Positions 46,546 to 61,000 of a stretch of 64,000 nt of DNA are shown one piece after another. Origin of the DNA: Montifringilla adamsi. Its lineage: Eukaryota > Chordata > Aves > Passeriformes > Passeridae. The translations under genes were made by a program, and so were the position numbers. The number at the start of each line of letters is the position of its first letter. The first letter of the stretch is position 1. The DNA is taken from assembly GCA_017590115.1 (NCBI GenBank), contig JAGGNK010013114.1:3266992-3330991 (forward strand), read 5' to 3'. The notes below the pieces were generated by a model that saw nothing but the letters and a program-made list of their open reading frames with translations, did not search any database and was not told the origin of the DNA.

Positions 46546-49500
46546 CTCTCAGTCTCCAACTGGGCAGGATAATCCAGCCACCTTACACAGTCTTATTTTT
46601 TCAGTAGTCATTTTTTGCAAATTATTTTAACATCTGGCATCTCTTTGGCCTGAATGGTTTCTAATGGTATGCACGTTGGCATTCATTGATTTTATTCTTA
46701 ATGCATCCAAATTCAGGTTAGGTGCAATTGTGGAGGCAAATAGGAGGGCTTCTTTCAGTGCAATTTAAAACAGTTAAACAATTAATAAGAATTCCTGAGA
46801 TGTTTTTAAGCAAATGAAATCTGGGTGAGGAGAATGGTTGTCTTGTGGAAGTTGCTGACTACCCAGTACATATGAACAGATGATAGCCTCAAATTCCATG
46901 AGACATGCTTGGATCTAATGGCATTTGCAGACACACAAAGAAAAATATTGTTAGCATGCAACCAGTTGTTGTATGGGAGAGGGATGAGAACGGAATAGAG
47001 AGGAGGGAGGATGGGAGAGGCAAAGATAGAGAAATACCAAAAACAGAACTGTACAAAATGTTTTCTCTAGGTTTAGTTCTCAGGATTACAGACAGTCCAC
47101 CAATAAATTCAATAACTGACATACCTCACATGCAGCCACATTAATGTCACAACTATGTCACTTGGCCAAGTGTTTGATTTCACAGACAAACTCTTCCACC
47201 TTTGGATGAAATTGTGGATGGTTTCTACTTTTTTTTAAAAAATAGTCTTCTTGGCTTCCAACAGCTTTGCTTGGTTAAATTTCCACTTCTAGCTAAAAAA
47301 AGAAATTAGACTGGTCTCTTTTGACAGCTGTGAAATGGTTGCATATTGTGTATGTTATCCTGATAAGCTTGCATGAAATGGAATTTGTTTTCTTTTGATG
47401 GATATATTCCTTTCAGCAAAATGTCCCCACAAGGTTAGCAAGTGCTTAATTTTTTTAGAGACTTTTTATGAGCATGTAATGTCATGTATGCTACTTCTAT
47501 AGAGCATTATGAATAGCACATGAAGCTGTTTGAACAGCTGAGACTGTCTGAGGAATGTTTCCCCAGTGACTGTGCAACCTGATGTGTGATGATATGTAGT
47601 TTGCTAACCACAAAGCTTCAGTCGATGGCAAGAACTCTGTGAGATCTGGGCCAAATTCAGGTGCTGTAGAATATATGAACTGGCTGTGCTGGGTATGCCC
47701 TAAAAGCAATTTGGCCTCATGTTCTGTAATGACAGTGCCCAGATGTGGGTGTCTGGGGACAAGGGCAAACATGCAATAATCCTTACTTTCTTGGGTCCTG
47801 AACGTCCAGTTTATTTTAGCTCAGACTCCCTGAGCTCCTGTTTTCTGCATGTATTAGAGCCCACAATGGAGAGAGAGAGGAGATGCAACTTGCACCGAAG
47901 ACAACAGATACTAAATTGAAAAGCATTGCGGATGAATGTGATTTCTCTGACTTCTTGTATGGTTATGTGCCTGAGCCTCAGCCTACCCTGTGCTTCAGTG
48001 CAATGCTATTATTAAGAATAAAATCAATGAATGACAAAGGAGGTGTTCCAAGACAACAGGGAAAAGGCCAAAATGAGTATAAAAGTGTAATAATATTACA
48101 CATGATCTTTATTATTATAATAGTATGAGATAAAGTGGCTAGAATTCTGCCATTCTTTTCCCCGATATTTAATTTAGCCATGAAGGTCTTTCAAAATTAT
48201 ATTCATGGGAGTCCAGAGAAGAGTGACCAGCAAGGAATCTATTCTGTCTTGAAAGTAAAACCTTTTGCGAGGTGGAGGTAGGATTTCTGACAAAACCTCT
48301 CAAGAATAAATTCAAATGTAAGAAAAATTAATTACTAGAAAAATTAGCAGAGTATTTTAGTTTTAGTTGTTATGTACTGTTTGCCTGCCTGCGTGGTGAA
48401 ACTTTTCAGTACTGGTAGGACCCAATAATGGCTAAGGGAGAATCACAGACTGGCATTGCAGGTGGCAGCTAGATCACCAGTGCAAGCTGGTTGTGAAGCT
48501 GTTTGTGCATTGCCAACAGAAAATTCCCCAATGCCTTCCTTGCCTCTGTTTCCCATTCTTTGTCTTCTCCAGAGGCTGCTGAGCTGACTGCATAGGGTGG
48601 GTGGGCAGAGAGGGCTCATACCAGATTAGGTTTCAGCCTGATCTATGAGCTGTTCAAGCTCATCGCACTGCTGTGCATTGGCAACTCATGCAGAGAAGTG
48701 ATAGAAAGGTGCAGATGAGGAAACAAAATGGGCAGCTGAACACACCCACAGCAGCTTCTCGTTAGCTCAGCTTATCCCAGCAGGAAAGCTGGAGTCCCAG
48801 GGCCATGTTTGCTTTTCCCCACTCTAGCTGTCCGTCAGAATGCTCCATCTCTGGACTTCATCCCAACATCTGCCTGAGCGGCTCTAAAGAGCTGGGGCTT
48901 TCAGAGCCGGTGTAGGCAAACCACAAGGCGCAGCCATCTCCACCCTGGTGATCCCTGTGGGGCCAGGAGTCTTCCCAGGCAGACTGGCCCAGGTCCAGGG
49001 CACACAGACATATGGTTGGTCTGTGGCTCTGGGGCAGGATGCCAGGGACAGGCAATGCTCCAGCTGAACCCTAGCTGGAACTCTGCTACTGGTTTGTACA
49101 GTATTTTGGCCTCCTCATGTGGACATTTTTCCACCTGAATTTAGTTACCCATGAGTATTTTCAACCAACTTGTCATCACAAGTCTTCAGTTTGGAGTAGG
49201 GACAAAGAAGAAACAAGGATGAAATTAATTTTCCGAGTTACAGGAAGCAACTTTAAATTTAGCTTATGGCTCTCCTCAAAGAGCAGGTCTACAACAGATG
49301 CTTTTTTCAACTAAGTTTTGTTTAACTATAACTGTCTTTAAACCTGCCTGAAGTGATAATTTTGGGTTCTCCCTTTGACACCAAATTTGAACTTGCAAAC
49401 AAGAAGAAAAAGGAAAGTGTTCCACTGGAGGTACCACTGGTCAACTGAAAAAAATCTGTAAGACAGCTTTAGTTTTGTTTGAAATTTCCCTACTACTTGT

Positions 49501-49589
49501 GAAAATTATACCAAACGTGCAACATTAAATAATTAAATCCTGTTTATCTACCAATTAGCAGGAGTTCAATGCAGCTCATCTCCATAGAG

Positions 49590-49621
49590 AAAGAAAGAAG
49601 AAAAAAAAAAAAAAAAAAAAA
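49590..49621 (+). repeat. A-rich homopolymer tract
   Basis: GAAAGAAAG-type lead-in, then over 20 consecutive A. Confidence 0.85.
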
Positions 49622-50096
49622 GCGAGAGGGAAAACAGTGCCCTGGAAAGGGTTACTTAAATTTTCCCCCCTTCTCCTCAAGGCTGTAACCAAACAATGCT
49701 TGTAGCTGTTACGGGCAGGGCCTTGCTTGTACTACTGCAAGACTTTACATAGCATTTAACTGTTTCATTGTGGCTGCAGCAATAATGCAGCATTTCCCTG
49801 CAGAACAGTGGGAACTGCTCCAGCTATTCAGAGACCAGAACTGGAAGAGCTGCTAACAAAGGAGGTTTATGTGGAAACCAGCACTATTCCCGCACACTCA
49901 GCTCACTGGTTTCTGTCTTCCTCCTCCCCCCCACTTCCTCTTCTTCCGTTTAGAATTTCTCTTGCTTGTGTATCTGTTTCTGAAGTGGCTTAGACTCTTG
50001 TCCTCACCTAACCTTTTAACTCCCCCATTTTTTCTCCTCTCCTTATTTCATTTCTTCTTGTGGCTTTTGGACACCAAAGGTAGCTGTGGTAAACAG

Positions 50097-50112
50097 GTTT
50101 GTTTGTTTGTTT
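50097..50112 (+). repeat. (GTTT)4 microsatellite
   Basis: Four perfect copies, followed by a GT-rich stretch to about 50131. Confidence 0.85.
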
Positions 50113-52690
50113 GTGGTGTTTGTGTATGTGCACAGGCTGGTGGGAATGTCCTGTGACTTGTGTTAACTTACATTAAGGCTGTAGAGAACTTCCATTCCTT
50201 AACAGTCTGTCCTCCTCACCCTCAATACTTATTTTTTACCTCCTTGAATGAGCTGTACCTTTTTCTTATTGCGTGCTTTTCTCTCACTTTTCACTCTCAT
50301 AGCAAATATGCTCATTCCAGTGCTATCTTCTTCCTTTCTGGCTCTTCTCTGCAAATCAGAAATCCCTCCTGCCCTTCTGCATGACAGAGACATGCTCCTC
50401 CAACTACTGATGACTCTTCCCATGTTGCAGCCTTACCATTTCCTTTTTGGGGTTGTTTTTCTGCATGGGCATGTCCAACTGTTTCTTTGTGTTCCCCAGC
50501 TTTTGTCTTCCAAGTCTGTAATGCATGGGAATGGTCACTTCTACCATGTCCTTAACTCTGCCTTTCTTCCCTCTGCATGCTGGTAGTGTGGCGGATACCT
50601 GTAGAATCTCAGTTCCATTTTCAGCTCTCTCCAAGGCAGAGGGTGTACTGTCTGCAAGTCAGGCTGGCCACTGAAAGCAAGCCCCTTCTTTGCCTGAAAC
50701 AACTTTTTGTAGAAGTCCAGAGTCACTTCCTTCTGATAAAGTGATATGTATGTCTGGGAATATGATTTCTGGGTAAAAGCAAGGTGTGGCTCAGTGATAT
50801 AACTGCCCTGGCTGGTCACGTGCTTGGAACCACGAGCAGCAGGAAAGCTTAGACACTGTTGTTTCCTGCATGTCCTGGTAAGTATAATGCAAAACAGTCA
50901 CTCAAAATAGCAATTGTCACTTGAAAAATATGACTCATTTTGACACTTTTGAATGTTTAAGCTGTATACCATTTGTAGGGCTCTAATGACTCAGTGTAAA
51001 GATTTGCCTGAACAGCTTGTGAAAGGCAGGTCAGTGCTAGAATTAGTCTTGAGTCCACAGCAGCTCTTCCAGGGAGGTAGCCCTCCGTGAACGGGGCCCC
51101 TGAGCACTGTCAGCTGTATTCCAACATAGGGTGAAAAGCACCAAGAAGAGACTTTCAGTACTAACCTGACCACCCACTGAAAACAGATGCCTTTTTGTCT
51201 GGCTTTTGTTTTGAAATGGCCAATAAGAACAGATCACCACTGGCACCATTGTCTGTAATAAATGTGTCTTCACATGCAGTAGAAGACTGTGGTGCGTTGT
51301 AAACAATCACAGCACTGAGTAAAGCATAATTGATCACACAAGTGCCACAAAGGATACATTTGCCAAAGCATGGTTTAAAGATTGGGATCTGTATAATAGA
51401 GCTGGCACACTTAAGACGCAGTGAAAAGGAGCTATCAGCATTTTCTGGGATGAAATATAGGATGGATTGTCATAAAAAGACTTAACAACCCTTTACTGTT
51501 ATTGCATTTTCTGCATCACAGTAAAGCTTTATCTGCTGTTGGTCAGAAGGACCCTCACGCTGATAAACCGGTATTTTGTATTCTGAGTCTCTGAAAAATA
51601 AATGACATGCTTCATCTCAAATGCAGACTTAGTTACTGTTGAGCACTGAAAGATCTTGCTGTATGCCTTGGGTCTTGCTCATTGCTGTATTCTTCAAGCT
51701 TTATGTTGGGGTCACTCTGCTAAAATCAGGAACACCAAATTTGGGTGTTTAGAGAGACAGTATGTTGGCACAGCATAAAAATCTGGGTGCTGCAGGAAAT
51801 ATTACAGCTTTCTAGAAGATGCATTGTCTGGCCATATCTTTTTCCACTTCTTTTCTTCCACCACTGAACAGAACAACTTTTTTCTCACAAATGAAAGCTT
51901 TGCTCCTCCTAGCCAAACCTTATGCTGGTAAAGGTCAAGTTAAACTGCTTTGAAACTCTGGGTATCAATACAACTCTTTCTGGTGCAGATAAAAAGGAAG
52001 TTTTTTTCCAGACGCAGATGGTTTTGAAAAGTGCAACATAAAAATGTCTGTCCACCAGACAGAGATAAATAATCCAGCCTAAATTCTGAGGCTTCAGGCA
52101 TAAATGTATAATACATAAAAGAGAGAGGTGGTGAAGATCTGAAAAAACACAGGTGAGGTAGGAAAGCCCATCCTTACTCAGAATGTTTAGCATGACCCCC
52201 AAAACTAGTCAAGAGATCAATACAAGAAGAATACTTGTATTTGTGAGCAGGTTCTATGTTTTACTTTCTGCTGTTCGTTTGATTCATTCCAGGCACAAAA
52301 GTTACCACTTGGCTTCTTCACCACTTCCTCCTCCCCCTGATTAGAGCAATCATTGGGACACTGAGTTTTGGTTAGCTGCTTTTAGCAGGAGGGTAAAGGG
52401 ACAAGCACCATGGTGTTCACCTTCCCTCTGTATGTAGCTGTACTAGCAAGTTCAGTCTGTCCAGCCTTCTGCAGTCTCCTACAGGAGACAAGCACCCTAG
52501 AGGCTGCGGTTTCTCTGACAGGAAGGGGGACCAGCTTCCTGCTTCTTATCTCCTGACGCCCACACCGGATCAGTGTCAGCTGTGGCTGCTCACAGGTGGC
52601 ACTCTATAGAGACACACCAAGTCAGCTCCACCCAGCTTAGCAGATGCTCAGATGGACTGTCCACATCCGTTATGTTCAGGTCATGTTGTC

Positions 52691-52741
52691 AAACTTCCAA
52701 TTATTTGGAGGGAAACATCCAAAACTTCCAGTTATTTGGAG
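52691..52741 (+). repeat. short tandem duplication, 31-bp period
   Basis: AAACTTCCAATTATTTGGAG (52691-52710) and AAACTTCCAGTTATTTGGAG (52722-52741) differ at one base, with an 11-base spacer. Confidence 0.85.
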
Positions 52742-54517
52742 AGGAGTACACTGTGCACTTCAGAGATGAGGATTGACTAGTAGCAACAAATGGAATAAAA
52801 CTAAGTGAAGGCATGTTATGTACGTTTAAGCCAAGATAGTATGGAAGAGCTTTTTAAAGGAAGCTCTTTCATTCTATCCACATGAATTTGTTACCTGTTT
52901 ATCAATCCTGTTCAGAACTGAGAGAAAACTGAATTGGCTTCCAGTTGTTTATCTTCTCTAACACAGTTACCTGCAATTCCTTTTTTCAATAAGAGTTCTC
53001 ACAAACCCAAACATATTAACAGGTATGTCCTTATTCAAACAGAAGTCAACAGACTGGACTACTTATAGAAAAAAAACCCTCCAAACCTGCCACGCCTTGC
53101 CATACCTAGAGTATAATCGTCTGTCCCAGGAAAAGTCTTCTCAGAACAGTATTTTTTTTTCTTTGTTGTCAATATTATATAGCTGAAGATGATGAAAATC
53201 TTCAAGAATGTTTTACTTGAGTTTATAGGCACTCTACAGAAGGCTGTGGTGAAATGGCTGCTGGACAAATTACTACAAAATTAATGAATGACACTTTTAA
53301 GATCACAGTTTTCTTTGTTTTTACTGTTGTTAGACAGCATTTGATAAACTCAGCAGAAGTCCTTCCTGCCATCATACCAGGAACTTGAGCACCTCCTGTA
53401 ACAAAGGAAATGATGTTCAACAGATGCTGTCAAACCTTTTGAAACCTTCTGCACCATTTTTGGCACTGGTTTCCAGGAAAATTTCACAAACAACCTGTCC
53501 CTTTTGGTCTGACTACTGGCTTATATTCTTTCCCAAATGGATTCTTTGAAGGGAGGCAAAATGCTCATGGACAAGCCATGCTGAAGAAGGATAGGGAGAA
53601 CTCTCTAAAACCTTACAAGAGCTCCCCAGCCAAGATACTACAAGAAACTTCTGCCCTAAAACTAGAGGAGGGATGGGAAACTTTTTGATGCCTACACTTC
53701 ACAGTTTAATTCTTTGTGTTACTATTGAATAACACTTAGGTATCATTTGAAGTATTGTCATCCTTTGAAAACCAGAGAAACAGAAAATATTTTTCAATTA
53801 ACAATTGCAATTAGTGCATTATCAAGAGGAATATTATTAGAAATAATTATTGTGTTCTTCTGACCTTAAAACATTCACCTTTGTTGATTTTTACAACAGG
53901 ATGCATGTGTGTATCTCAGCTACTTCTGGGATGGAGTACTGAAATACAGCCAATCCTAACTACTAAGACCAGGAATGAAAAAGAGTAAAACTAGGCAGTT
54001 AGTGAAAGACTGGCATTATTCAAATCATTACTTACTCTCAACCCTGCTCATTCCAGTGTTGCGTGGGAATAATTGTGAAATGGTAGGGCTGTTACTAGGA
54101 GGCTGAAAGACAGACATTTCCAGCAACACCAAGCCCTGGAGCAATAGCTAAGTATTAGCTAATACATGAGAAAGCCCTGGTAATGGCATTTGCTCAATGA
54201 AAAAATACATCAAAAGGAGGAAATGGCAGATGAAAATAACCTCTGTTATCTCCAAGCCTTCTGTGGGAAGTCCCTACCTATGAGCAGTATTCATGCAGAA
54301 AAGCCAGTGTTTATATCCCTCTGTTTACTTTAACCTCGTGGGCACTGATTAACATTTCATGCCTTTGCCAGGTATCACCCAACCATTTCCTAAAACACGA
54401 ATCCATCCACAAGCGAAGGGAAAGCAGTGAGGCTGCAGGAAGTAGGCCAGGGTTTTCACAGGCATGTTGTTCTGCTGCTGGTGCCAGCCCCAGGAGAGGT
54501 CAGCGTGTGCACAGGCC

Positions 54518-54535
54518 TGTGCGCATGCACATGCA
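54518..54535. other. alternating purine-pyrimidine run with NRF1-like core
   Basis: TGTGCGCATGCACATGCA alternates pyrimidine and purine perfectly for 18 bases, a Z-DNA-prone composition. It includes TGCGCATGCAC, one step from the NRF1 palindrome TGCGCATGCGCA. It sits in a GC-richer patch (about 54410-54610). Confidence 0.4.
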
Positions 54536-57500
54536 GCTGCCTTGTGGGGGTACACTGCAGCATTGACATCCCCACACGGGCATGCAGCCAGCGTGGCAGC
54601 ACAGCATCAACCAACTCCTTCTTTTTCTAATTAACATTTGTCAAACTTGGAGAGAAGCCCAGGATGCAAAATTTGGATGCAAAATTCAAAGAGCACAGAA
54701 GCTGGAAATGTTCACAGACAGGCTCTTCATTTATGCTTAGTTTTTTTTATAGGTCATGTACAGATGACTTACTTGCTCTTACTGCAACTTACAATTGGCA
54801 ATACTAATCATTTTTTTGTATGTCACAGTGAACAGTAGAGCTGTACTCCAAAAAAAGTGGCAAAGTTTAAAGTAGGTGGACATAAAGGTTTTTCCCTTTC
54901 AAGAAAAAATTTTCCCTGAAGTTCCCCCTTTGGGTGGGTGAAGAGGGGAAGGCCTTTAACGCCATCAGCAGACAGGAGTGAGAATATTTTGACCAGATCT
55001 GGGAGTGGTTTATAACAGTGGTTTCTCAAACTCATGTGAACTCATCCAGCTTCCTGCACAGCACTCAGCAATGCAAGTTCAAATGATTAACCTGACTCAA
55101 TGCTGAAACAATGAATTCTCGGAATATTCTTGAAAGCCACTTTTAAACTCTTGTGATTTCAGTGTTAAGTCACCAACTCTAGAAGGTTCTCTGTGAGAGA
55201 AATGGATTAAAAGGTAAAAAAATAGTCCTTTGTGCTTTTTATCAGCACAGCAATTCATGCTATCTGCTGACATAAGAAGAGAATGGGGAGTGGGGTATCA
55301 TATTTATTAAAGTAAAAAGGTAATGCATGTAATCACTCTCAGGTATCTAAATGGTCTATAAACAGCACCTCTAATAGAGTACCTAGCACTAAGACTATTT
55401 CTAATTCCCAGCAGGGCACTTACATCCTAGCCTAGACAAAAGATAGGGAAATAAGACATTGGGTCATGTTATGAGGTTCAGAGATATTTCAGAGCTGAAG
55501 AAACTCTAAAAAGAAATATGCTGCAAGAGTTCCTTTCCTGGAACTTTAAGGAGTACATGCAAGAGAGTGAGCTGGCTACTGATGAGCATTCCTCCACAAA
55601 ATGTTTCCAAAACCCAAGTGGTCAGCTCATACCAGGGCCACATACAAGACAGAACTATTGCAGTCTTCATGGCAAGGACAAAACCCATGGCTTCTCTAAA
55701 CAGAGTGAGCAAATGCAGAAATCTGCACGATTTCTGGGTCTGTCTACAGCCAGCTTCTACTCGGCTGCTAGGTAATCTGAAAATGCCTCCATACTGATGT
55801 TCCAGAGAACTGAAAATTTTAAGAGACTTTGGAAGAGGACAGCCGTACACAAAAGTTAACTCTTGTGAATAGTCAGTCCTTTCCTAAATCCTCTCCAGCT
55901 GAAGAGAGACTCTTTTTATAGAACAGCTTTATATGCATCCCACTAATCTTTGTTTTATTGGCCTTCTGTTCTGACACTGCATTAGATAACGAGCAGTGCA
56001 GGATGTAATGTGAACCAAGTGATTTAATTTTAATGTGGCTTCTGCTTCCTGCACTGATTCAGCCATGGACTAATTACACAGATCTTTGCTTCTCTAGAAG
56101 GGCCTTTCAGGCTGCTTGTGACAGGCCTCACTGCTCTCCTCTGCTTTTAAGAAAGATGGTGTGGCCACTTCCCGGATCAGTAAGGCTGCTTTCAAAGCAA
56201 AGTAAAACTGTCTCAAGGGCCAAATGCCACTCTTTGCCAGATGACAATTAAAGGCCATGTATCACTGATACCAGTGATAACAACAGAAATGTTCGATTTA
56301 AATGACAGCAGTTTCAGACAGTACGTTAAAAATAATGTAGATCAATTCCAGATAATTAGCTCGCTATTTTAGAATTATTTTGGCACAAAAGCTTTTCTTT
56401 TGGAGATTTTTGTCACATTAGAGGGTTTTTTTCCATGCTTGTCTTAACAGATTCACTTCTAATAGAATAAGAGGCTCAGTTCATAAGGGAAGGTTTTTAG
56501 TTAATTATGTTTGCTGTATTAGCACGAAGGAGGAGTTTTTTTGAGGAAAGTGTTTACATAAACAACATTTATACAACACAACATTGCAATCCAAAAGCAG
56601 TGAGCTGCTTTGCAGGCAATGCAGAAAGGAGTTGCTTCATCTTAAGTTGAAGTAAAGCCACTGTTAAAGTAAATATGCGGTAGCAACAGCACGTAACAAA
56701 GGGAACATGAATAATAACTTTTCTAATTTCAGCTGAATGTGGGAGGATATAGGTAGGCAGCAAAAGGAGCTGGAAACCAATTTCCAGTGTGATTCATAGA
56801 GATTTTCAGCAGTGGCTTGCACAGGTAAATTGTAATAGTCGACATTTACAGATATCTTTTTGCTTATTTAAATCCAATAGGTTTAGGGCTTTTTCTTTTT
56901 TGCCAAATGAAATACTGAAGCACAACAAATTTATACGGGCTCATAGTACTGACTGTGTCAAGTATCTTGACTTTCAGACTCAGAACTGTTTCACTGATTC
57001 TGCAAAATACTGCTCACATTTAAGTGAGAGTAATTATTTGTCAGATGAAATTAATAGCCTGCAGAAGTTCAGCAAGGATTTTAATGCCACTGGTATTGTA
57101 CTAATATCGTTTATGGCTCATGAACAACCAGAACCAAAAGGATGTACTAGTACATTAATAAGGTTATTTCTTTGCTCCATACTCCTTCATTACCACTAAC
57201 ATCTAGAATCACTCTCTACCTACACATTTACTAAGACAAAGCAAGCTCCCTGTTGCCATTACATTCCCAACCCCTTCCTCCTACATTTTTTGTCTTGTTC
57301 TGTATTACTCAACTAGATTTGGCAACATTTTTCCTTCACAGAAATCAAAGGTGGGTGTTCTGACACAGGAACAGAAAACAAGAATAATCCAAATCTGGTC
57401 CACAGAGCTCTTCTAAATACTATAAATGAAAGCAGCATTTGACCCAATACTAATATAAAGTGATTCTGAAAAAGTGATGGCACATGGAAAAAATTAAGAA

Positions 57501-57814
57501 AGCCAGGAGTAATTTCCAAACAATACTATTCACCTTCTTTGGTCTTATATAGATCTTTATATTGATGCTGATGTTAGAGGAGTCTTGCAGCTGATATCAG
57601 TTTTGATCTAGCCTGTTAGAAAGGGTAATGCTGTATTATTTCAATAGCATTAATTAAATACTTTCTCTAAATGTATGTAAGTGGCAATGACAGACATTTT
57701 ACCTTCAAGTCCTTTGCAAGCAATTTCCTTTCAGCACTGCAGAGTATCAAGACTAAAGGCTGTCAGCATCATTCTACCGACATTCATGCTACATAACATT
57801 CTCCAAAGAAATAG

Positions 57815-58083
57815 AGACATCTTCACTAACAAGAATTTATTAGTTTATTTGGAAGAGATATGCAGTATATCTTTACAGCACAAAACTAAACATGGCTCCC
57901 TCTTGAGTCTAAATTGTGCACATTACTTCTTAAAAAAGTACATCTTTTAACAAGCGTCTTGTTCAAAAGGAACAGGAAAAAAGAACATCCTTCTACCGCA
58001 ACATAAACAAAACCTCTGAACTCACAAAAAAGCAAATGGTAGAAAACTGCATTTTGGACAAATCAAGTCAGGTCCAAACAATT
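57815..58083 (-). other. IFT57: IFT57 3' UTR
   Basis: About 270 nt from the stop codon to the predicted cleavage site below the AATAAA pair at 57849-57836. The end is inferred from the signals only; a longer UTR is possible. Confidence 0.5.
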
Positions 58084-61000
58084 TTAATAGGCAGCTACTG
58101 TGGTTTCTGGAATCACTGTTGCATGCATATCTCTAGTCATATTGGATTTCTCTTTCAGCTTTGACTGGAGCAATGTGTGTTCCATCACACCGATCTGTAT
58201 GTCCATCTGAATGGTTTCTTGCCTCAATTTTGTTAAGGCCTGTTTAATCTTCACTAGAGGAGCTGTCCAAAAAAAGATAAACAGTACAACTCTGTTAGCC
58301 ACGTAACACAAAAGCATTGTTTGCTGTAATTTACTCCTTAAAATGGAAGAGTTGAATGAACAACTCTTTGTTGTTGTACTCTAAAGACATGATTGTACTG
58401 ATACATCATTTTTAATATGCAGAACACTTTAAAGACAGAAAGAGGCAATGACAATTTTGCTGTCTTCTTGACATCTAAGAGCTTCATAAAAATGTGCATC
58501 AACATTAAGACAGGTTTTTCAATGATGTGTTTTGCTCAGCTGAAAGCCTTATCCCCACAGCTGACTTGAGGTTTGGTAGAGAACTGAAGACATCTTCATC
58601 AGGGTTTGAAAATCTTACCTGTGAAAAGCTATTAAAATGTTTTGTGCCTTATATTTTGTTTCTAACCCCTCTCTTGCCATGAATATGATGCTGCTGCATC
58701 ATCTTGCTCCTGGTAATTGCTCTTATTCTTATTTTAATGAAGTACATATCACAAAATTGTCACCAAGGGTGTGTTGTCTGAAGCAAAAATGTACTTACCA
58801 CCATCAGTCATACTGCTTCCTTTCTCTTCTGTTTCCTGCTTTACTTTCTCTAATGCTTCTGTAATCTTAAGAGATTTTTTCCTTAATTAAACCAGATTAA
58901 TATAGAATTTTAAAAAAGTCTCTGCTGAATAACTGCTTTTATTTAAAAAAAAATTAACTAATCCATTTTACTTATTATATAAAGAGGAATGATTTTTCAA
59001 ACATTCAGAAATTTTTAATTTAACTAAATTAATGTTGTAAAAAATTACAGAAAAAGGGTAACAATTTGACCAAACACCATGGTGTTACTGAAAATCTGTG
59101 CATCCCCAATAAAAAACAACAATATAAGTGTTTCAGTGTGACACTGGATGGAAGAACAAAGGAACCAGTATCTCTACAGATCAAGATTCATCAAATGACT
59201 ATGCCCACTGTCCTTCTGGAAGCATCAGGTTTGTGGCATGTTACACTGGAAACCTAAGAAACAGCACTGCAGCATAAGAAGGTGCAGCAGTCCAGCTTGC
59301 TGGCACTGGCACAGGTATGTAAAATCCACATATGAAGAAAAAAGTGCATTTCAGCACTGTCCAGGAACTAGTTTGCCTTTGCAGACAATGAAAAAAGCAA
59401 ATATATGATTCTAAAGTATAGCCAAGATAATAATTCAGTATTCTTGCTGATAATGTGAAAATATTCCTTCATTAAGGCTTTAATAAGCCTTTTCAGCAAC
59501 AAAAAGGAATCACTGCTGCATTGTTACTGCATGCATGCAGTGGTAATGGTATTATTGCCAGGTGGGCTGAGGTCTTGATTGCACACCTGAAAACAGATCA
59601 GTACTAATAGCTAATGTGTCTGGTTTACCTCAGACATGCGCCACTGCACCAATGTAGTTTTGAAGGATGCCAGCTAGTAACATATTCACCATTACTTATC
59701 AGTCAATCAGCTCCCAAAGTGCACACTGTAAATCTGAAGTCATCACAAAATACTTTTTCAAACTTACTTCCTTGAGAGTGAAATAGAAAGCAGCTCTAAT
59801 TCTGCAGAATTCATACACTCAGAAATCTTTGCTAGAAAACTCACATTAAACTGCTGTATTACCCACTGCAGCTGCACTTAGTATCACTGTAGGTCCCTTC
59901 CAACTCAACTGTTCTGTCTGTTCTAAAACATCTCAAACTTGTTGTACAATTTCTAACACATTCTTGCTGTATGATCTACTTCATGCAACTGTTCTTGAGA
60001 CTTCATTGTCTAATAAGTAAAGCTGGTTTCTAAAACCCAAACAGAGCCCTTTAAAAAATTTGTGAATTGGATAAAGAGTTGAAGTATTTGGATATCGGGT
60101 GGTAATTCTAAACAAAATGCCATGCAACACTGAACATGGTGAGGCAGTTAGGAGACAGATGTTTATTTAAATTTGTCAGAGCGCCAATATAAGGGAAAAA
60201 AGAAAATCCACAACAAAAAAATAGATTTAGGTAATAAGATAATTTGATGTATGGAAAAAATTACTATTTAGTCAAATATTGCTTTTAAGTGCCTGGAAGA
60301 TAAAAATTTCAAACTGTTAATTTTAACTAAAAATAAGAGTTAAGCTTTTCTTCTTCCAAAGAATTTATGGGCATGATTTATCAATCCCCCATAATTCTAG
60401 GACACAGGTTATAAAATACAGAACATATACCTTTCATTTACAAACTAAGCTCACATTTCAGGAGTTAAAAATCAATGGCAGACTGGATTTAAAACTTAGG
60501 GACTGGACTAGATCACCTCCCCCAAACAAAGAATAATCTTTAACATGAGAACAAATGAGAGAGAACTGGTTTCATTAAACTGCAACCACTAAATGCCAAC
60601 TTTCTGAAGACTGTTTTAAAGTAAGATGCGTTTTACCTCAGAAAGCACTCTAATCCTTTCAGTTACTCCTCCACTTCCCTCCTGATACTTCTCTTTAGCC
60701 TGGAAAAAAACATGTCTTGGCTGTAATGACAGAGCTGAAGAGCTGCAGATAGTTCAGAGAAACCTTCAATACTTGCTCTCATATGTTTCAATTCCAGAAA
60801 CTCTCCCACAAAGCCCCAGTGAGGTTTACAAATGAGAACAGGCTTGAAACATCAGCCCTTGCAATGCCTATCATTCAAAAATGTGAAGCAGTAAATAGTT
60901 CAAATACACGCTTGATAAGAATTATGCTTTCTAATAATTTACATGAGGAAATAAACATGAAGAAAATCTGCCATGATGCAGAAAGGATTGAATGCTGAAA

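Larger units (their letters stand above)
41341..57814. other. intergenic interval between CD47 and IFT57
   Basis: About 16.5 kb with no gene recognised. It holds the MIR-like element, CR1 copy and simple repeats listed separately. The longest open frame (56789-57199, plus, 136 codons) lacks recognisable domains and is within chance expectation for this length of sequence. Confidence 0.65.
58866..60636 (-). other. IFT57: IFT57 intron
   Basis: Donor GTAAAA and acceptor CTTAAG. Contains a short CR1-tail remnant (59881-59923), a possible second trace at about 60495-60520, and a 16-bp palindrome at 59526-59541. Nothing else assigned. Confidence 0.75.

Noticed and set aside
56789..57199. 136-codon plus-strand open frame upstream of the IFT57 poly(A) site
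   Set aside because: No recognisable domain, no splice context or promoter. A rough estimate gives about two open frames of this length by chance in 64 kb.
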